DNA of 64,000 nt from Sphingomonadales bacterium UBA2369 (lineage in GTDB: Bacteria > Pseudomonadota > Alphaproteobacteria > Sphingomonadales > Sphingomonadaceae), in assembly GCA_002344055.1 (NCBI GenBank), contig DDTH01000011.1, positions 235,748 to 299,747 on the forward strand. The letters run 5' to 3'. Positions 16,516 to 25,259 of the stretch are shown here, piece after piece; position 1 is the first letter of the stretch, and every line of letters starts with the position of its first letter. A program made the position numbers and the translations under genes. A model generated the notes under the pieces. That model saw only the letters and a program-made list of their open reading frames with translations. It was not told where the DNA came from and made no database searches.

Positions 16516-16965
16516 TCAATGCTCGCCGGCCGAGATTGCGGCTGGCGCCTTCGCCAAGGCCACCGCGACGGCGCCGAGCGACAGATAGAGGCGGTCACGC
16601 GCGTCTGAGTTCAGCATCTCCGCGCAGAGCAGGTCGAAACCCGGCCGGTCGGCACAGGCAGCCGCGCCGATCATCGCCGCGAGCAGCGTTTCATCATGGC
16701 TGGTCTGGCGGCAGCAGGGCGGGCCGAGGCAGAAGGGATCGGGCCAGGCATGGCCGATCTCCTCGACCAGCAATTGCAGATGCGCCGCCGCCCGCGCGCA
16801 ACCGAGATGGTCCTGCAGCACCGACACCGGCCAGCGACCGAACCGGTGGGCGGAGGCCCAATGGCGCATCCCCGTGACCAGCCGGCGCGGGACCGGCGGC
16901 ATCGCGGCGAGCGGAACGGTCCGGGCGAGCCAGGCAAGCGAAGTCGGAACGAGCGGCATGGGCAC
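16516..16965 (-). CDS. Cys-containing hypothetical protein, resembles DUF6628
   Basis: 149 aa, soluble and helical. The central CLGPPCCRQTSHDETLLAAM, followed by short helices, recalls DUF6628 proteins of sphingomonads, whose conserved part is a PCC..T..E..L pattern; that is memory of the family, not a search. A strong GGAGG lies before the ATG. The palindrome at 16984-16998, just upstream, looks like a Fur-type box, suggesting iron control. Function unknown. Confidence 0.6.
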   Translation of the reverse strand: MPMPLVPTSLAWLARTVPLAAMPPVPRRLVTGMRHWASAHRFGRWPVSVLQDHLGCARAAAHLQLLVEEIGHAWPDPFCLGPPCCRQTSHDETLLAAMIGAAACADRPGFDLLCAEMLNSDARDRLYLSLGAVAVALAKAPAAISAGEH

Positions 16966-16980
16966 CTCCTTTCCGATTCG

Positions 16981-17000
16981 TATTGCGAACAGTTCGCATT
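16981..17000 (-). promoter_or_regulatory. Candidate Fur-type operator
   Basis: TGCGAA (16984-16989), CAG, TTCGCA (16993-16998) form a perfect 6-3-6 inverted repeat within ATTGCGAACAGTTCGCATT. It lies 19 bases upstream of the ATG of the Cys-containing gene at 16965. Inverted repeats of this form precede iron-uptake genes in several Gram-negative bacteria. Assignment to Fur is inference. Confidence 0.5.
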
Positions 17001-17015
17001 AGCAAGTGTGTTGCG

Positions 17016-17501
17016 TCAGTCTGACCCTGGCGGAGGTTTTCCGGATTTGGGCATTCCCTCTTCCTCGGCCTGTGCTGGCAACCAACGCCGCTCGACCAGC
17101 CCTACGCCGACGAGAAGGACGAAGCCGAGCAGAAGGGAAATGCCGACTATGTCGAACTGCGCCGCACCCGCAGCGATACCGACGGCCGATGCCAGCCAGA
17201 CATTCGCGGCGGTGGTGACGTTCCTCACCTTGCCGCCGGACGCGAAGATGATGCCAGCGGCGATGAAGCCGATCGCCTGCGCCAGTCCCTGGATTACGCG
17301 CAGCGGATCGAGTTCGCTGTTCCCCGCGCCGAACTGCTCCTGCAGCTTGAGGGCGGAAACGGTGATCGCAGCCGAACTCAGCGCGACAAGGGCATGGGTG
17401 CGCAAGCCCGCAGGACTGCCGCGCAGTTCACGGTCGAAGCCGAGGAACAGTCCGGCCGCGGTCGCGGTCCCCAGCCTGAGGGCGATCTCACTCGTGTCCA
17501 T
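17016..17501 (-). CDS. MgtC/SapB-family membrane protein
   Basis: 161 aa with four to five membrane segments (about 5-22, 35-52, 70-88, 97-115, 118-138). The MgtC signature is clear: GSPAGLRTHALVALSSA near residue 28, AIGFIAAGIIF near 76 and NVTTAANVWLASAVGIAAG near 93. MgtC modulates F-type ATP synthase and survival at low magnesium in pathogens; the role in a free-living organism is uncertain. The polar C-terminal domain of long MgtC proteins is absent. Confidence 0.88.
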   Translation of the reverse strand: MDTSEIALRLGTATAAGLFLGFDRELRGSPAGLRTHALVALSSAAITVSALKLQEQFGAGNSELDPLRVIQGLAQAIGFIAAGIIFASGGKVRNVTTAANVWLASAVGIAAGAAQFDIVGISLLLGFVLLVGVGLVERRWLPAQAEEEGMPKSGKPPPGSD

Positions 17502-17550
17502 GCCGCTTCAATGACAAAGCGGCGCGCGCGGTTCCGTCGGGACGTCCGGC

Positions 17551-17931
17551 TCAGAGGACCTGCGTCAGGCTCAGGCCATTGCCGTCTGGGTCATTGAAGA
17601 AGACAACCTTGCAGCTGCTGTCTGGCGCGGTCCAGATGCCGTCCGCATCCTGGCCGAGGCCTTCATAGATGTTCATCGTCACACCCTTGCCCACCAGATC
17701 ATCGACCGCCGCCTTGATGTCGTCCACTTCGAAACCGAGCACCGGATAGGCGCTCGCCTCGAAGCCCGGCACTTCGGTGAGGCGCAGCTTGCCGCCTTCG
17801 ATTTCGTAGAGCGCCGCGAACCCGTCTCCCGGCGCCGGCTTAAGCCCCAGCGTCTCGCCATAGAAGGGTTCCGCGGCCTTGCGGTCGCGCGTCGTGATCA
17901 TCGCCACCGGGCGGGCATTCTTGAGCGGCAT
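17551..17931 (-). CDS. VOC-superfamily (glyoxalase-like) protein
   Basis: 126 aa from ATG 17931, which begins MPLKNARPVAMITTRDRKAA. The single vicinal-oxygen-chelate unit is seen in FYGETLGL, YEIEGGKLRLTEVPGFE, FEVDDIKAAVDDLVGKGV and FFNDPDGNGLSLTQV, typical of glyoxalase/bleomycin-resistance proteins. Substrate unknown; such proteins act as isomerases, dioxygenases or binding proteins. It diverges from the transglutaminase-like gene across a 164-bp space. Confidence 0.88.
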   Translation of the reverse strand: MPLKNARPVAMITTRDRKAAEPFYGETLGLKPAPGDGFAALYEIEGGKLRLTEVPGFEASAYPVLGFEVDDIKAAVDDLVGKGVTMNIYEGLGQDADGIWTAPDSSCKVVFFNDPDGNGLSLTQVL

Positions 17932-18095
17932 GGCCGGCCTCCCTGTTGAGTTCGATGACGTGGTTTTCCGCTCGCGGCCCGGACAAGTCCATCGCCCTGA
18001 TGGGTGATTGCGCCCCCTCGTCCGCATTTTGCAATCGCCGCGCGGCCCTTCCCCCTTGGCCGGGCACGAACCGACCGATACGGCGTTCGGCGAAT

Positions 18096-18872
18096 ATGCG
18101 CCTCTCCATCCGCTCATCGCTCGACTATCAGCTCCCGTTGCCGGTCTCGTTGCTTCTCCAGGTAGAGGCGGCGCACCTGCCAGAGCAATGCGTCGAGAGC
18201 GCGCAGCTCGACCTGTCCGACTGCGAGCATTTCGCCCGCGTGCCTGCGCATGACGGGATTGGCGAGCGGATCTGGCTGCGCGCCTCGGGCCGTGTCACTG
18301 CGCATTATGAGGCTGTGGTGCGGATCGAGCGCATTGTCGCGGATATCGCCACCCTGCCCGCCGCGCCGGTGCACGAATTGCCGGGCGAGACGGTGCAATA
18401 TCTGCTGGACTCGCTCTATTGCCGGGGCAGCCGTTTCGAAAATCTGGTGCACAGCGAATTTGACGGTCTGACCGGCGGGGCGAAGATCGCGGCATTGCGC
18501 GACTTCATCCACGACCATTTCGAATATGTGCCCGGATCGAGCAACGCGGACACCGACGCGACGGAAAGCTTCGTCCAGCGCCAGGGCGTCTGCCGCGATT
18601 ATGCCCATGTCATGATCGCGCTCGCCCGCGCCTCGGAAGTGCCGGCGCGGATGGCCAGCGTCTACGCGCCCGGCGTCGATCCGCCCGATTTCCACGCCGT
18701 CGCGGAAGTTTTCCTGGGCGGCGCCTGGCATCTGGTCGATCCGACCGGCATGGCGAGCGCAGGCGAGATGGCCAAGATCGGCGTCGGCCGCGACGCCGCC
18801 GACATCGCCTTCCTGACCGCCTTCGGCAAATGCGAGATGAACCGGCAGCAGGTTTCGGTCAGCGTCATCTGA
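18096..18872 (+). CDS. Transglutaminase-like cysteine peptidase
   Basis: 258 aa from ATG 18096 (MRLSIRSSLDYQLPLPV). An N-terminal beta-rich part of about 130 residues is followed by the transglutaminase-like core with a full Cys-His-Asp triad: C166 in QGVCRDYAHV, H200 in PDFHAVAEV and D215 in HLVDPTG. No signal peptide is seen, so it is cytoplasmic unless exported otherwise. Such proteins cleave or ligate peptides; some are linked to circular peptide synthesis, but nothing nearby supports that. Confidence 0.88.
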   Translation: MRLSIRSSLDYQLPLPVSLLLQVEAAHLPEQCVESAQLDLSDCEHFARVPAHDGIGERIWLRASGRVTAHYEAVVRIERIVADIATLPAAPVHELPGETVQYLLDSLYCRGSRFENLVHSEFDGLTGGAKIAALRDFIHDHFEYVPGSSNADTDATESFVQRQGVCRDYAHVMIALARASEVPARMASVYAPGVDPPDFHAVAEVFLGGAWHLVDPTGMASAGEMAKIGVGRDAADIAFLTAFGKCEMNRQQVSVSVI

Positions 18873-18900
18873 CCGCAGAAAGAGCCGTCCCGGATAAGCC

Positions 18901-18934
18901 AAGGGGCCGCCGGACCTGCGTCCGGCGACCCCTT
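18901..18934. terminator. Strong GC hairpin, possible bidirectional terminator
   Basis: A 15-bp stem (18901-18915 with 18920-18934, one mismatch) and a 4-base loop lies 29 bases after the transglutaminase-like stop. It is followed by only a short T tract. On the minus strand it would end the small unit with the 18-residue frame at 18984-19040. Terminator function is inferred from shape and position. Confidence 0.6.
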
Positions 18935-18983
18935 TGTACATGGCCAGCGATCGGAAGCGATCGCCCGGAAGACCTTGGAAAGC

Positions 18984-19040
18984 CTAAGCTTTCGTCTCCC
19001 GAACGGACTTGACCGACCTCTCTGCTGAACCATGAGACAT
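18984..19040 (-). CDS. 18-residue small ORF with perfect Shine-Dalgarno
   Basis: Reads MSHGSAERSVKSVRETKA then TAG. The bases before its ATG (19041-19053) are AAGGAGGTGATCC in sense, fully complementary to the 16S rRNA 3' end. A likely promoter, TTGATC (-35) and TCATAA (-10) with 16-bp spacing, lies about 40-60 bases upstream on the minus strand. Downstream are a 7-bp perfect hairpin (18947-18964) and the terminator-like stem. The unit could encode a microprotein, a leader peptide or a small RNA; I cannot say which. Confidence 0.45.
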   Translation of the reverse strand: MSHGSAERSVKSVRETKA

Positions 19041-19155
19041 CGGATCACCTCCTTTCGCTAGTGGACGTTGAGGCAGTTATGATTCGCCGCGAGTCGCCGA
19101 TCAAGACTTGAACTGAAAAATTTTCCGATTCATGATCCGCGGCCCGCGAGCGAAA

Positions 19156-19686
19156 TCACGCTTCAGGCACCACCGTTACAGAACGACGATTGCGCGAATG
19201 GCTCGCTTCATCGCTGCCGAACGCCTCGGGCCGTTCTTTGCCATAGGTCACCGTCTGCAGCCGGCCCGACGCGACGCCGCGGCTTTCCAGATAGAGACGC
19301 ACCGCGTTCGCGCGGCGTTCGCCAAGGGCGAGATTATATTCGCGCGTGCCGCGCTCGTCGGCATGGCCTTCGATCGTGACGTTCACGCGGGCATTGGTGT
19401 TCAGCCATTGCGCCTGCGCGTCGAGCACCGAGCGGCCCTCGGCAGTCAGCGTGTGGCTGTCGAGCGCGAAGAAGACGCGGTCGGACGGCACGCTCTGGAT
19501 GAAGTCGGCGCGCGAACCCGGCACGGTCGTGCCGTTCCAGCCGTCCTGATTGCCGTTGGCGCCGTTCTGGCCGCCATCGACACCGCCCGGCGTGGGCGGC
19601 AGGGTCGGCGGACGGCGCGAGCCGCAGCCGGCGACCGCGATCAAGGCGGCGGTCAGCGCCACGCCCTTCAGGATCGGGTTCTTCAT
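19156..19686 (-). CDS. pal: Peptidoglycan-associated lipoprotein Pal
   Basis: 176 aa from ATG 19686 with AGGAG-like bases upstream. A lipoprotein signal peptide ends in AVAGC (C21 or thereabouts). A Pro/Gly/Asn-rich linker (about 25-55) leads to the OmpA-like domain: VFFALDSHTL, TIEGHADERGTREYNLALG and NRRSVTVV. Pal anchors the outer membrane to peptidoglycan and binds TolB. It is the last gene of the tol-pal cluster, 31 bases after tolB. Confidence 0.95.
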   Translation of the reverse strand: MKNPILKGVALTAALIAVAGCGSRRPPTLPPTPGGVDGGQNGANGNQDGWNGTTVPGSRADFIQSVPSDRVFFALDSHTLTAEGRSVLDAQAQWLNTNARVNVTIEGHADERGTREYNLALGERRANAVRLYLESRGVASGRLQTVTYGKERPEAFGSDEASHSRNRRSVTVVPEA

Positions 19687-19717
19687 CTCTATTCTCCTTA
19701 CTCTTTCACGATAATGT

Positions 19718-21070
19718 TCAATTGGGGCGCAAAGCCGACCAATTCGGGTCGGAACCTTCCAGCGGCGTGGGCACGCGCCGCGTCGCGCCGCTGGCGACAT
19801 CGACATACCAGACCTGACCGCGACCCAGACCGCGCTGGTACATGATCGCCCGGCCGTTCGGCGCCCAGGTCGGCCCCTCGCCGGAATCACGGGTCAGCAG
19901 ACGCGCGCCACCGCCGTCCGGCCGCATCACGCCGATCCGGAACGAGCCGGTCTGGGTGTAGGCGATCAGATCGCCGCGCGGGCTCCATTCCGGCGTCGCC
20001 GCGCCGCCGCCACCGAAGCTGATCCGGCGCTGGCCGGAGCCGTCCGCGTTCATCACATAGATTTGCTGGCTGCCACCGCGATCGCTTTCGAACACGATCT
20101 GGCGGCCGTCCGGCGAGAAAGAACCGCCCGTGTCGATGCCGGGCGCGTTGGTCAGCCGCCGCGGCGTCCCGCCCGCGACCGGCACAGTATAGACATCGGT
20201 ATTGCCGTTCTGCGCCATCGAGAAGACGATCGTGCGGCTGTCCGGCGAGTAACGCGGCGCGAATGTCTGGTAGGGTCCCTCGACCAGCGGACGGACCCGG
20301 CCCGACGCCATGTCGAGAATGTACACGCGCGGCCGCTCATTCTCGTAGGACATGAAAGTGATGGTGCGCTGGTCCGGTGCGAAGCGCGGGGTGAGCACGG
20401 TCCACTGGCCCTGCGTCAGGAAGCGGTGATTGGCGCCGTCATAATCCATGATCGCCAGCTGCTTGCGGCGACGTCCCGGCGGGCCGCTCTCCGCGACATA
20501 GACGACGCGGGTGTCGAAGAAGCCGCTGTCGGCGGTGAGGCTGCCGTAGATGGTGTCCGCGCAGCGGTGCGCCGCGCGGCGCCATTCGCCGGGCTGGATC
20601 ACGAAGCCCTGGCGCGCGCGCTGGCTCTGCCCGTCGACATCGAACAGATAGCAGCCGACGGTGAGCGTCCCGTCCGCATTGGCCTGCACATAGCCCTGGA
20701 TCAGATTGTCGGCACCGAGGCCCTGCCAAGTGCCGTAATTGGGCGACTGGACGTTGCCGAAGCTGGGTGCGGGCAACCCGCCGGGTCCCGTCGGCTGGAA
20801 GCGCCGGGAATTGCGAAGATCGGTAACGATGACCTCGGCAATCTGCTGGGCCAGGTTCGTCGTGTTTCCGGCAGCAGTGGACGCCGCTTGAGGGGTCGCG
20901 AAGACAGGCACGGCGACCCGGAAGACGCTGTCCTCCGCCCCGGTCACGTCGGCGACGAACTCTTCGGGCTCCTGTGGCGGCTGGGTCTGCGCAAAGGCAG
21001 GCTGCGCGGCGAGAAAGGCGGCGGCCAGGGTCAGAAAAGTGCGCTTCATCTGGGAACGGGTCCTGCTCAT
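19718..21070 (-). CDS. tolB: Tol-Pal system protein TolB
   Basis: 450 aa from ATG 21070, which overlaps the preceding stop (ATGA); ATG 21049 (MKRTFLTL) is the alternative start, giving 443 aa. A signal peptide ends PAFAQ. An N-terminal alpha/beta domain with FQPTGPGG and NYGTWQGLGADNLIQGYV is followed by a PD40 beta-propeller with repeated blades such as PRYSPDSRTIVFS and GGSFSPDGRQIVF. TolB is periplasmic and binds Pal and TolA. Proteolytic or envelope roles follow from the family. Confidence 0.94.
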   Translation of the reverse strand: MSRTRSQMKRTFLTLAAAFLAAQPAFAQTQPPQEPEEFVADVTGAEDSVFRVAVPVFATPQAASTAAGNTTNLAQQIAEVIVTDLRNSRRFQPTGPGGLPAPSFGNVQSPNYGTWQGLGADNLIQGYVQANADGTLTVGCYLFDVDGQSQRARQGFVIQPGEWRRAAHRCADTIYGSLTADSGFFDTRVVYVAESGPPGRRRKQLAIMDYDGANHRFLTQGQWTVLTPRFAPDQRTITFMSYENERPRVYILDMASGRVRPLVEGPYQTFAPRYSPDSRTIVFSMAQNGNTDVYTVPVAGGTPRRLTNAPGIDTGGSFSPDGRQIVFESDRGGSQQIYVMNADGSGQRRISFGGGGAATPEWSPRGDLIAYTQTGSFRIGVMRPDGGGARLLTRDSGEGPTWAPNGRAIMYQRGLGRGQVWYVDVASGATRRVPTPLEGSDPNWSALRPN

Positions 21071-21495
21071 GGAAAACGGAAACGATACATGTATGACTTC
21101 CAGCCACCCGGAACGTCGTAACGGTCAGCTGGAAGGGTCGAGACGCGAGACGCGCAGGCGCGTGCGGCCCCGAGCGCTATCGCAATGACATTGTCTACCT
21201 GCGCGCTGTTTGCGTCGGTCACGCCAGTTACCTGGACAACCTCGTGCGAGGTCGGGATGCCATCGCGGCTAACGTTCACACGGAGGGTTGTGACGATGGA
21301 CCTTGCCGCCATCGAAGGCGGTCGCGTGCGCGCCGCGCATGGCTGGATCAAGCCGCCGATGTTGCGTGCAAGCTGCAGCCGAACCGGGTCGGGCGTGCCA
21401 GCTGCGGGCGTCGGGGAACTCGCGCCATCGACCGGTGGCTGCGCCGGCGCGAACAGGGTCCAGAGCCAAATTATGTGAAGGCTCACCGCTATCAT
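21067..21495 (-). CDS. Short paralogue of the TolA C-terminal domain
   Basis: 142 aa between tolA and tolB. A single hydrophobic N-terminal segment (about 2-18, VSLHIIWLWTLFAPAQ) would export or anchor it. The rest matches the C-terminal domain of the adjacent TolA closely: LARNIGGLIQPCAAR versus IARNISGLIAPCAAR, RVNVSRDGIPTSH versus RVTVTRDGVPTGH, and DVPGGWKSYMYRFRFP versus DVAGGWRTFRYRFRFP. It lacks the long Pro/Ala linker. Overlaps (ATGA) with both neighbours place it in the same operon. Probably arose by tandem duplication. Confidence 0.85.
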   Translation of the reverse strand: MIAVSLHIIWLWTLFAPAQPPVDGASSPTPAAGTPDPVRLQLARNIGGLIQPCAARTRPPSMAARSIVTTLRVNVSRDGIPTSHEVVQVTGVTDANSAQVDNVIAIALGAARACASRVSTLPADRYDVPGGWKSYMYRFRFP

Positions 21496-22417
21496 CCTGG
21501 AAACCGGAAACGATAGCGGAAGGTGCGCCAGCCGCCGGCGACATCGTAATGCTCGTCGGGAAGGGTCGCGATGCGCGAGGCGCAGGATCGGACGGCCCGC
21601 ATGGCGATGGCGGTGACGTCGTCGACATAATCGTCGTTCTGGACGTTCACGCCGCTGGAGCTCACCATGGTGTGGCCGGTCGGCACGCCATCGCGGGTGA
21701 CCGTTACGCGCAGGTCCACCGAGATGCCGCGCGCAAAACCATTGGGCGGCTGCGCACGGGCGGCGCAGGGGGCGATCAGGCCGGAAATGTTGCGGGCGAT
21801 CTGCTGCCGTTCGGCGCCCGACAATTGCGCGGGTGCGGCGGCAGGCGGACCGGCACGACGCGCGGGCGCCCCGCCACCGACATTACGGGCGACTTCGGCG
21901 AAGCTCGGACCCGCCGGGCCGGGGCGGGGTTGGGCCGGGCGCGGCTGGGCGGGCTGCCGCGCGGGGGGCGTAGGGCGCTGCGGCTGCGCGCGCGGCGGCT
22001 GGGTCTGCGCCTGGCGCTGGGGCTGGCGCGCGGGCGGTGTCGGAGTCGGCGCTGGCCGCACAGGAACGCGGTTCTGGGTCACGTCCGGGCGGCGGCGATC
22101 CGCGGTCTCGACCGGCGGGCGCACCGGCTCGGGCACGGGCGGCGTCACCGGAGCCGGGGTGGAGGCCTCAGCGCCGGAGGCCGCATCGGGCGACACTTCC
22201 TCGCCCATGACGGGCGCGGGCTCGGCAGAGGTGATGGGCGCGCTCGAGACCGGCCCGACCTCCTCGACGAACGACACTTCCATCGCCACCGGCTCGGGCG
22301 GTGGCGTCTCCTCGCGGTCGCGGGTGAGGATGTAGAGCAAGGCGGCGTGCGCCAGGATGGCGATCGCGAAACCGGTCGCGTCGAGCTTGAAGCCGGGTTT
22401 GATCGCCGCCGTCGCCA

Positions 22418-22418
<1 letters not shown>
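21492..22418 (-). CDS. tolA: Tol-Pal system protein TolA
   Basis: 308 aa. One N-terminal membrane helix (about 13-32, GFAIAILAHAALLYIL), a Pro/Ala/Gln/Arg-rich periplasmic stalk (about 40-205) and a C-terminal domain of about 100 residues with two Cys (IAPCAAR, RSCASR). TolA spans the periplasm and links TolQR to TolB-Pal. The stalk is proline-rich rather than the Lys/Ala helix of E. coli TolA, as is usual in this group. Start codon overlaps the tolR stop (TGATG). Confidence 0.92.
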
Positions 22419-22874
<456 letters not shown>

Positions 22875-22885
<11 letters not shown>

Positions 22886-23564
22886 GCTCCAGTTCGCGGC
22901 TCAGCGTGCCGTGGAAGCCGTCGGCGAAGCGGCCGAGGCGCGCTTCCATGCGGTTGATGGCGTGGCTGAAGCGATTGTAGGCGATCACCGCCGGAATGGC
23001 GGCGAACAGGCCGATCGCGGTGGCGAAGAGCGCCTCCGCAATGCCCGGCGCGACCACGTCGAGCGAGGTGCTTTGCGCGCCGGCAATGTCGGTGAAGCTG
23101 CGCATGATGCCCCAGACCGTGCCGAACAGACCGACGAACGGCGCCACCGCGCCCACGGTGGCGAGGATGTTCAGGCGGTTGGAGAGCTTGTCGATCTCCG
23201 CCGCGACTGCCGCGCTGAGTGCCACGGCGAGGCGCGAGCGCGTGCCTTCCCGGTCGATCCTGCCCCGCCCCGCGGTCGAGCGCCGCCATTCCGCGATGCC
23301 GGCGGCGAGCACGCGCGCGCTGGGGAATTCCGCCTTGCCGCGCGCCTCGTGGAAGCGATCGATATCGTCGCTCTTCCAGAAATCGCGTTCGAACCGCTCA
23401 TTCTCGCGAACGAGCGTACGCATCTTCCACCATTGGGCGACGATGATCGCCCAGGTCCATATGCTGGCGATGAGCAGCCCGATCATCACCGCCTTCACGA
23501 CGATGTCGGCCTCGAGGAACAGGGCCACCGGCGACATGCGGTCTACCGCTTCACCGGGACTCAC
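22875..23564 (-). CDS. tolQ: Tol-Pal system protein TolQ (MotA/TolQ/ExbB family)
   Basis: 229 aa with three membrane helices at about 22-43, 130-155 and 170-195. The family signature is seen in LATVGAVAPFVGLFGTVWGIM and in TAIGLFAAIPAVIAYN. It forms the proton channel with TolR. Its start overlaps the ybgC stop (ATGA at 23561-23564), keeping the standard ybgC-tolQ-tolR-tolA order. Confidence 0.96.
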
Positions 23565-24034
23565 GATTGATTCTCCTCATTTTCCCCTTTCAGCAGCGGC
23601 TTGAACAGATCGAGCCATGCCTTCGGCTGCCGCTTCGGCCGCCCGTCCGGGGACAGGAATGCCGCGACGATTGTAGCATCGGCCAGCATTTCCTCCCCGC
23701 GCATGACTCGTTGATGAATGGTGGCGCTCGCCGCGCCCAGCGCTTCGAGATGGCTGACGATGACGAGACCGTCCTCCAGCTTGGCGGGGCGGCGATATTT
23801 GATCCGCGCCTCGGCGACGACATAGACGCCCTCGCCCGCATCGAGCGCGCCGCGCTGATCGATGCCGATGGCGCGCAGCATGTCGGAGCGCGCCCGCTCC
23901 ATGAACTTCAGATAATTGGCATAATAGACGATACCGGCCGCGTCCGTGTCCTCGAAATAGACGCGGATCGCGAAGCGGTGCTCATTCCCGGCAAAGGCGC
24001 CGGCATAAGGCGTGTCGGTTGCCCCGTCGCTCAT
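23561..24034 (-). CDS. ybgC: Tol-Pal associated acyl-CoA thioesterase YbgC
   Basis: 157 aa from ATG 24034; an upstream frame extension is unlikely. The hot-dog fold active-site segment is RVYFEDTDAAGIVYYANYL, whose Asp is the catalytic residue of 4-hydroxybenzoyl-CoA-type thioesterases. YbgC hydrolyses acyl-CoA and leads the tol-pal operon in most proteobacteria. The gene is first in this operon; the 70 bases to the next upstream gene hold its probable promoter. Confidence 0.92.
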   Translation of the reverse strand: MSDGATDTPYAGAFAGNEHRFAIRVYFEDTDAAGIVYYANYLKFMERARSDMLRAIGIDQRGALDAGEGVYVVAEARIKYRRPAKLEDGLVIVSHLEALGAASATIHQRVMRGEEMLADATIVAAFLSPDGRPKRQPKAWLDLFKPLLKGENEENQS

Positions 24035-24104
24035 GCCGCCCTCCCCTAAAGCAGGCGGATTCGCCGGGGCAAGGAAAAGCGGACGAGGCGAGCCGGGCAG
24101 CGGA

Positions 24105-25259
24105 TCAGCGCCGCCGGAAGGCCGCGATCTGCGTGCGGGCCAGGCGGATGAGGTCGCCCATCGCAATCGACATGTCAGCCGGATGCAGGCCCCAGCTGGG
24201 CGCGGGCTGGCCCATCAAGGCGATATCACCCGGAATGCGATCGGTGCGCGGGTCGGCGGGATCGGCATTCACGCGCACGGCGAGATAGCCGGACGGGCCG
24301 TCATTGACGCACCAGGCGGTGACGAGGCCGTAAGTGCGCACGAACGGCGCGGGCGGCGGGCCTTCCGACGACCATATGACCGCCGGACTGCCGCCCGCGG
24401 TGACGAAGGCGGAGGACCATGTCGAATCCATCAGCGCGGGGCCGCGCGCGAGCGTCGCCGGATTGACGCAGGCCGCGGTCATGCCGGGCACCGACCGGCC
24501 GTCGAGACCCGGTGAATCGCCGCGCCCGAACAGGCCGCCGGCGACGGGCGGCACCGCCTCACGGAAGGTCATGTAACTGACCACGCAGCCCGTCTGGCCC
24601 GCCTGCGTGCAGAGCGGGGTCGAGCGGAGCGAGCCGCCGACCACCTGACCTTCCGGCACCAGCACGTTCCAGCCGATCAGATAGGCCGCGACCATGTCGC
24701 GCGCCTCCGGCTTGCCTTCAATCTCCTCCTGCAGCAGCCGCAGCAGATGAATGCTGCCCTGGCTGTGGCCGATCAGCAGGAAGGGACGGCCGCGCGAACG
24801 GCGCCGGAAGTCGCGGAAGGCGGCGAGCACGTCATTGTAAGCCAGCTCGATCGGGGCGCGAATGTCGCCGCCGGTAAGCGCCGTGCCGAGGCCCATGCCC
24901 GTCACCTGCCGGTACATCGGCGCATAGACGCGGCACAGGCCGCTGAACCGCGCCGCCTGCGAGCGGGCGGCATTCTGCTCGGCCGGACCCACCACCATGT
25001 CCGAATTCATCGTCGGTTCCATGTTGACGGTGGGATAGACGTAAAAGCAGTCGACCCGCGCATTGGCGGCAGGCCGGCTGGTGCTCGTCGCGCCGTAGCC
25101 GGCACCGCGAAGTTCGACCGTCTGCAGCGGTTCCGAGCAGGGGTCGGTGCGGCCCGGCAGGCACAGCCACGCCGCATCCGGTGCATAATCCGGCGCGGCC
25201 GCCGGTGCGGGCTGGGCTTGCGCGGCGCCGGCGAGCGCGGCCAGAATCGTCAGGATCAT
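24105..25259 (-). CDS. Secreted DUF3089 alpha/beta-hydrolase
   Basis: 384 aa from ATG 25259, which overlaps the ruvB stop by one base (TGATG); a GTG one codon earlier is possible. A signal peptide (MILTILAALAGAAQAQ) precedes a domain typical of DUF3089: VDCFYVYPTVN, ARFSGLCRVYAPMYRQ and the nucleophile elbow LLIGHSQGSIHLLR. The family is related to lipases; substrate unknown. Several Cys suggest disulfides in the periplasm. Confidence 0.88.
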   Translation of the reverse strand: MILTILAALAGAAQAQPAPAAAPDYAPDAAWLCLPGRTDPCSEPLQTVELRGAGYGATSTSRPAANARVDCFYVYPTVNMEPTMNSDMVVGPAEQNAARSQAARFSGLCRVYAPMYRQVTGMGLGTALTGGDIRAPIELAYNDVLAAFRDFRRRSRGRPFLLIGHSQGSIHLLRLLQEEIEGKPEARDMVAAYLIGWNVLVPEGQVVGGSLRSTPLCTQAGQTGCVVSYMTFREAVPPVAGGLFGRGDSPGLDGRSVPGMTAACVNPATLARGPALMDSTWSSAFVTAGGSPAVIWSSEGPPPAPFVRTYGLVTAWCVNDGPSGYLAVRVNADPADPRTDRIPGDIALMGQPAPSWGLHPADMSIAMGDLIRLARTQIAAFRRR

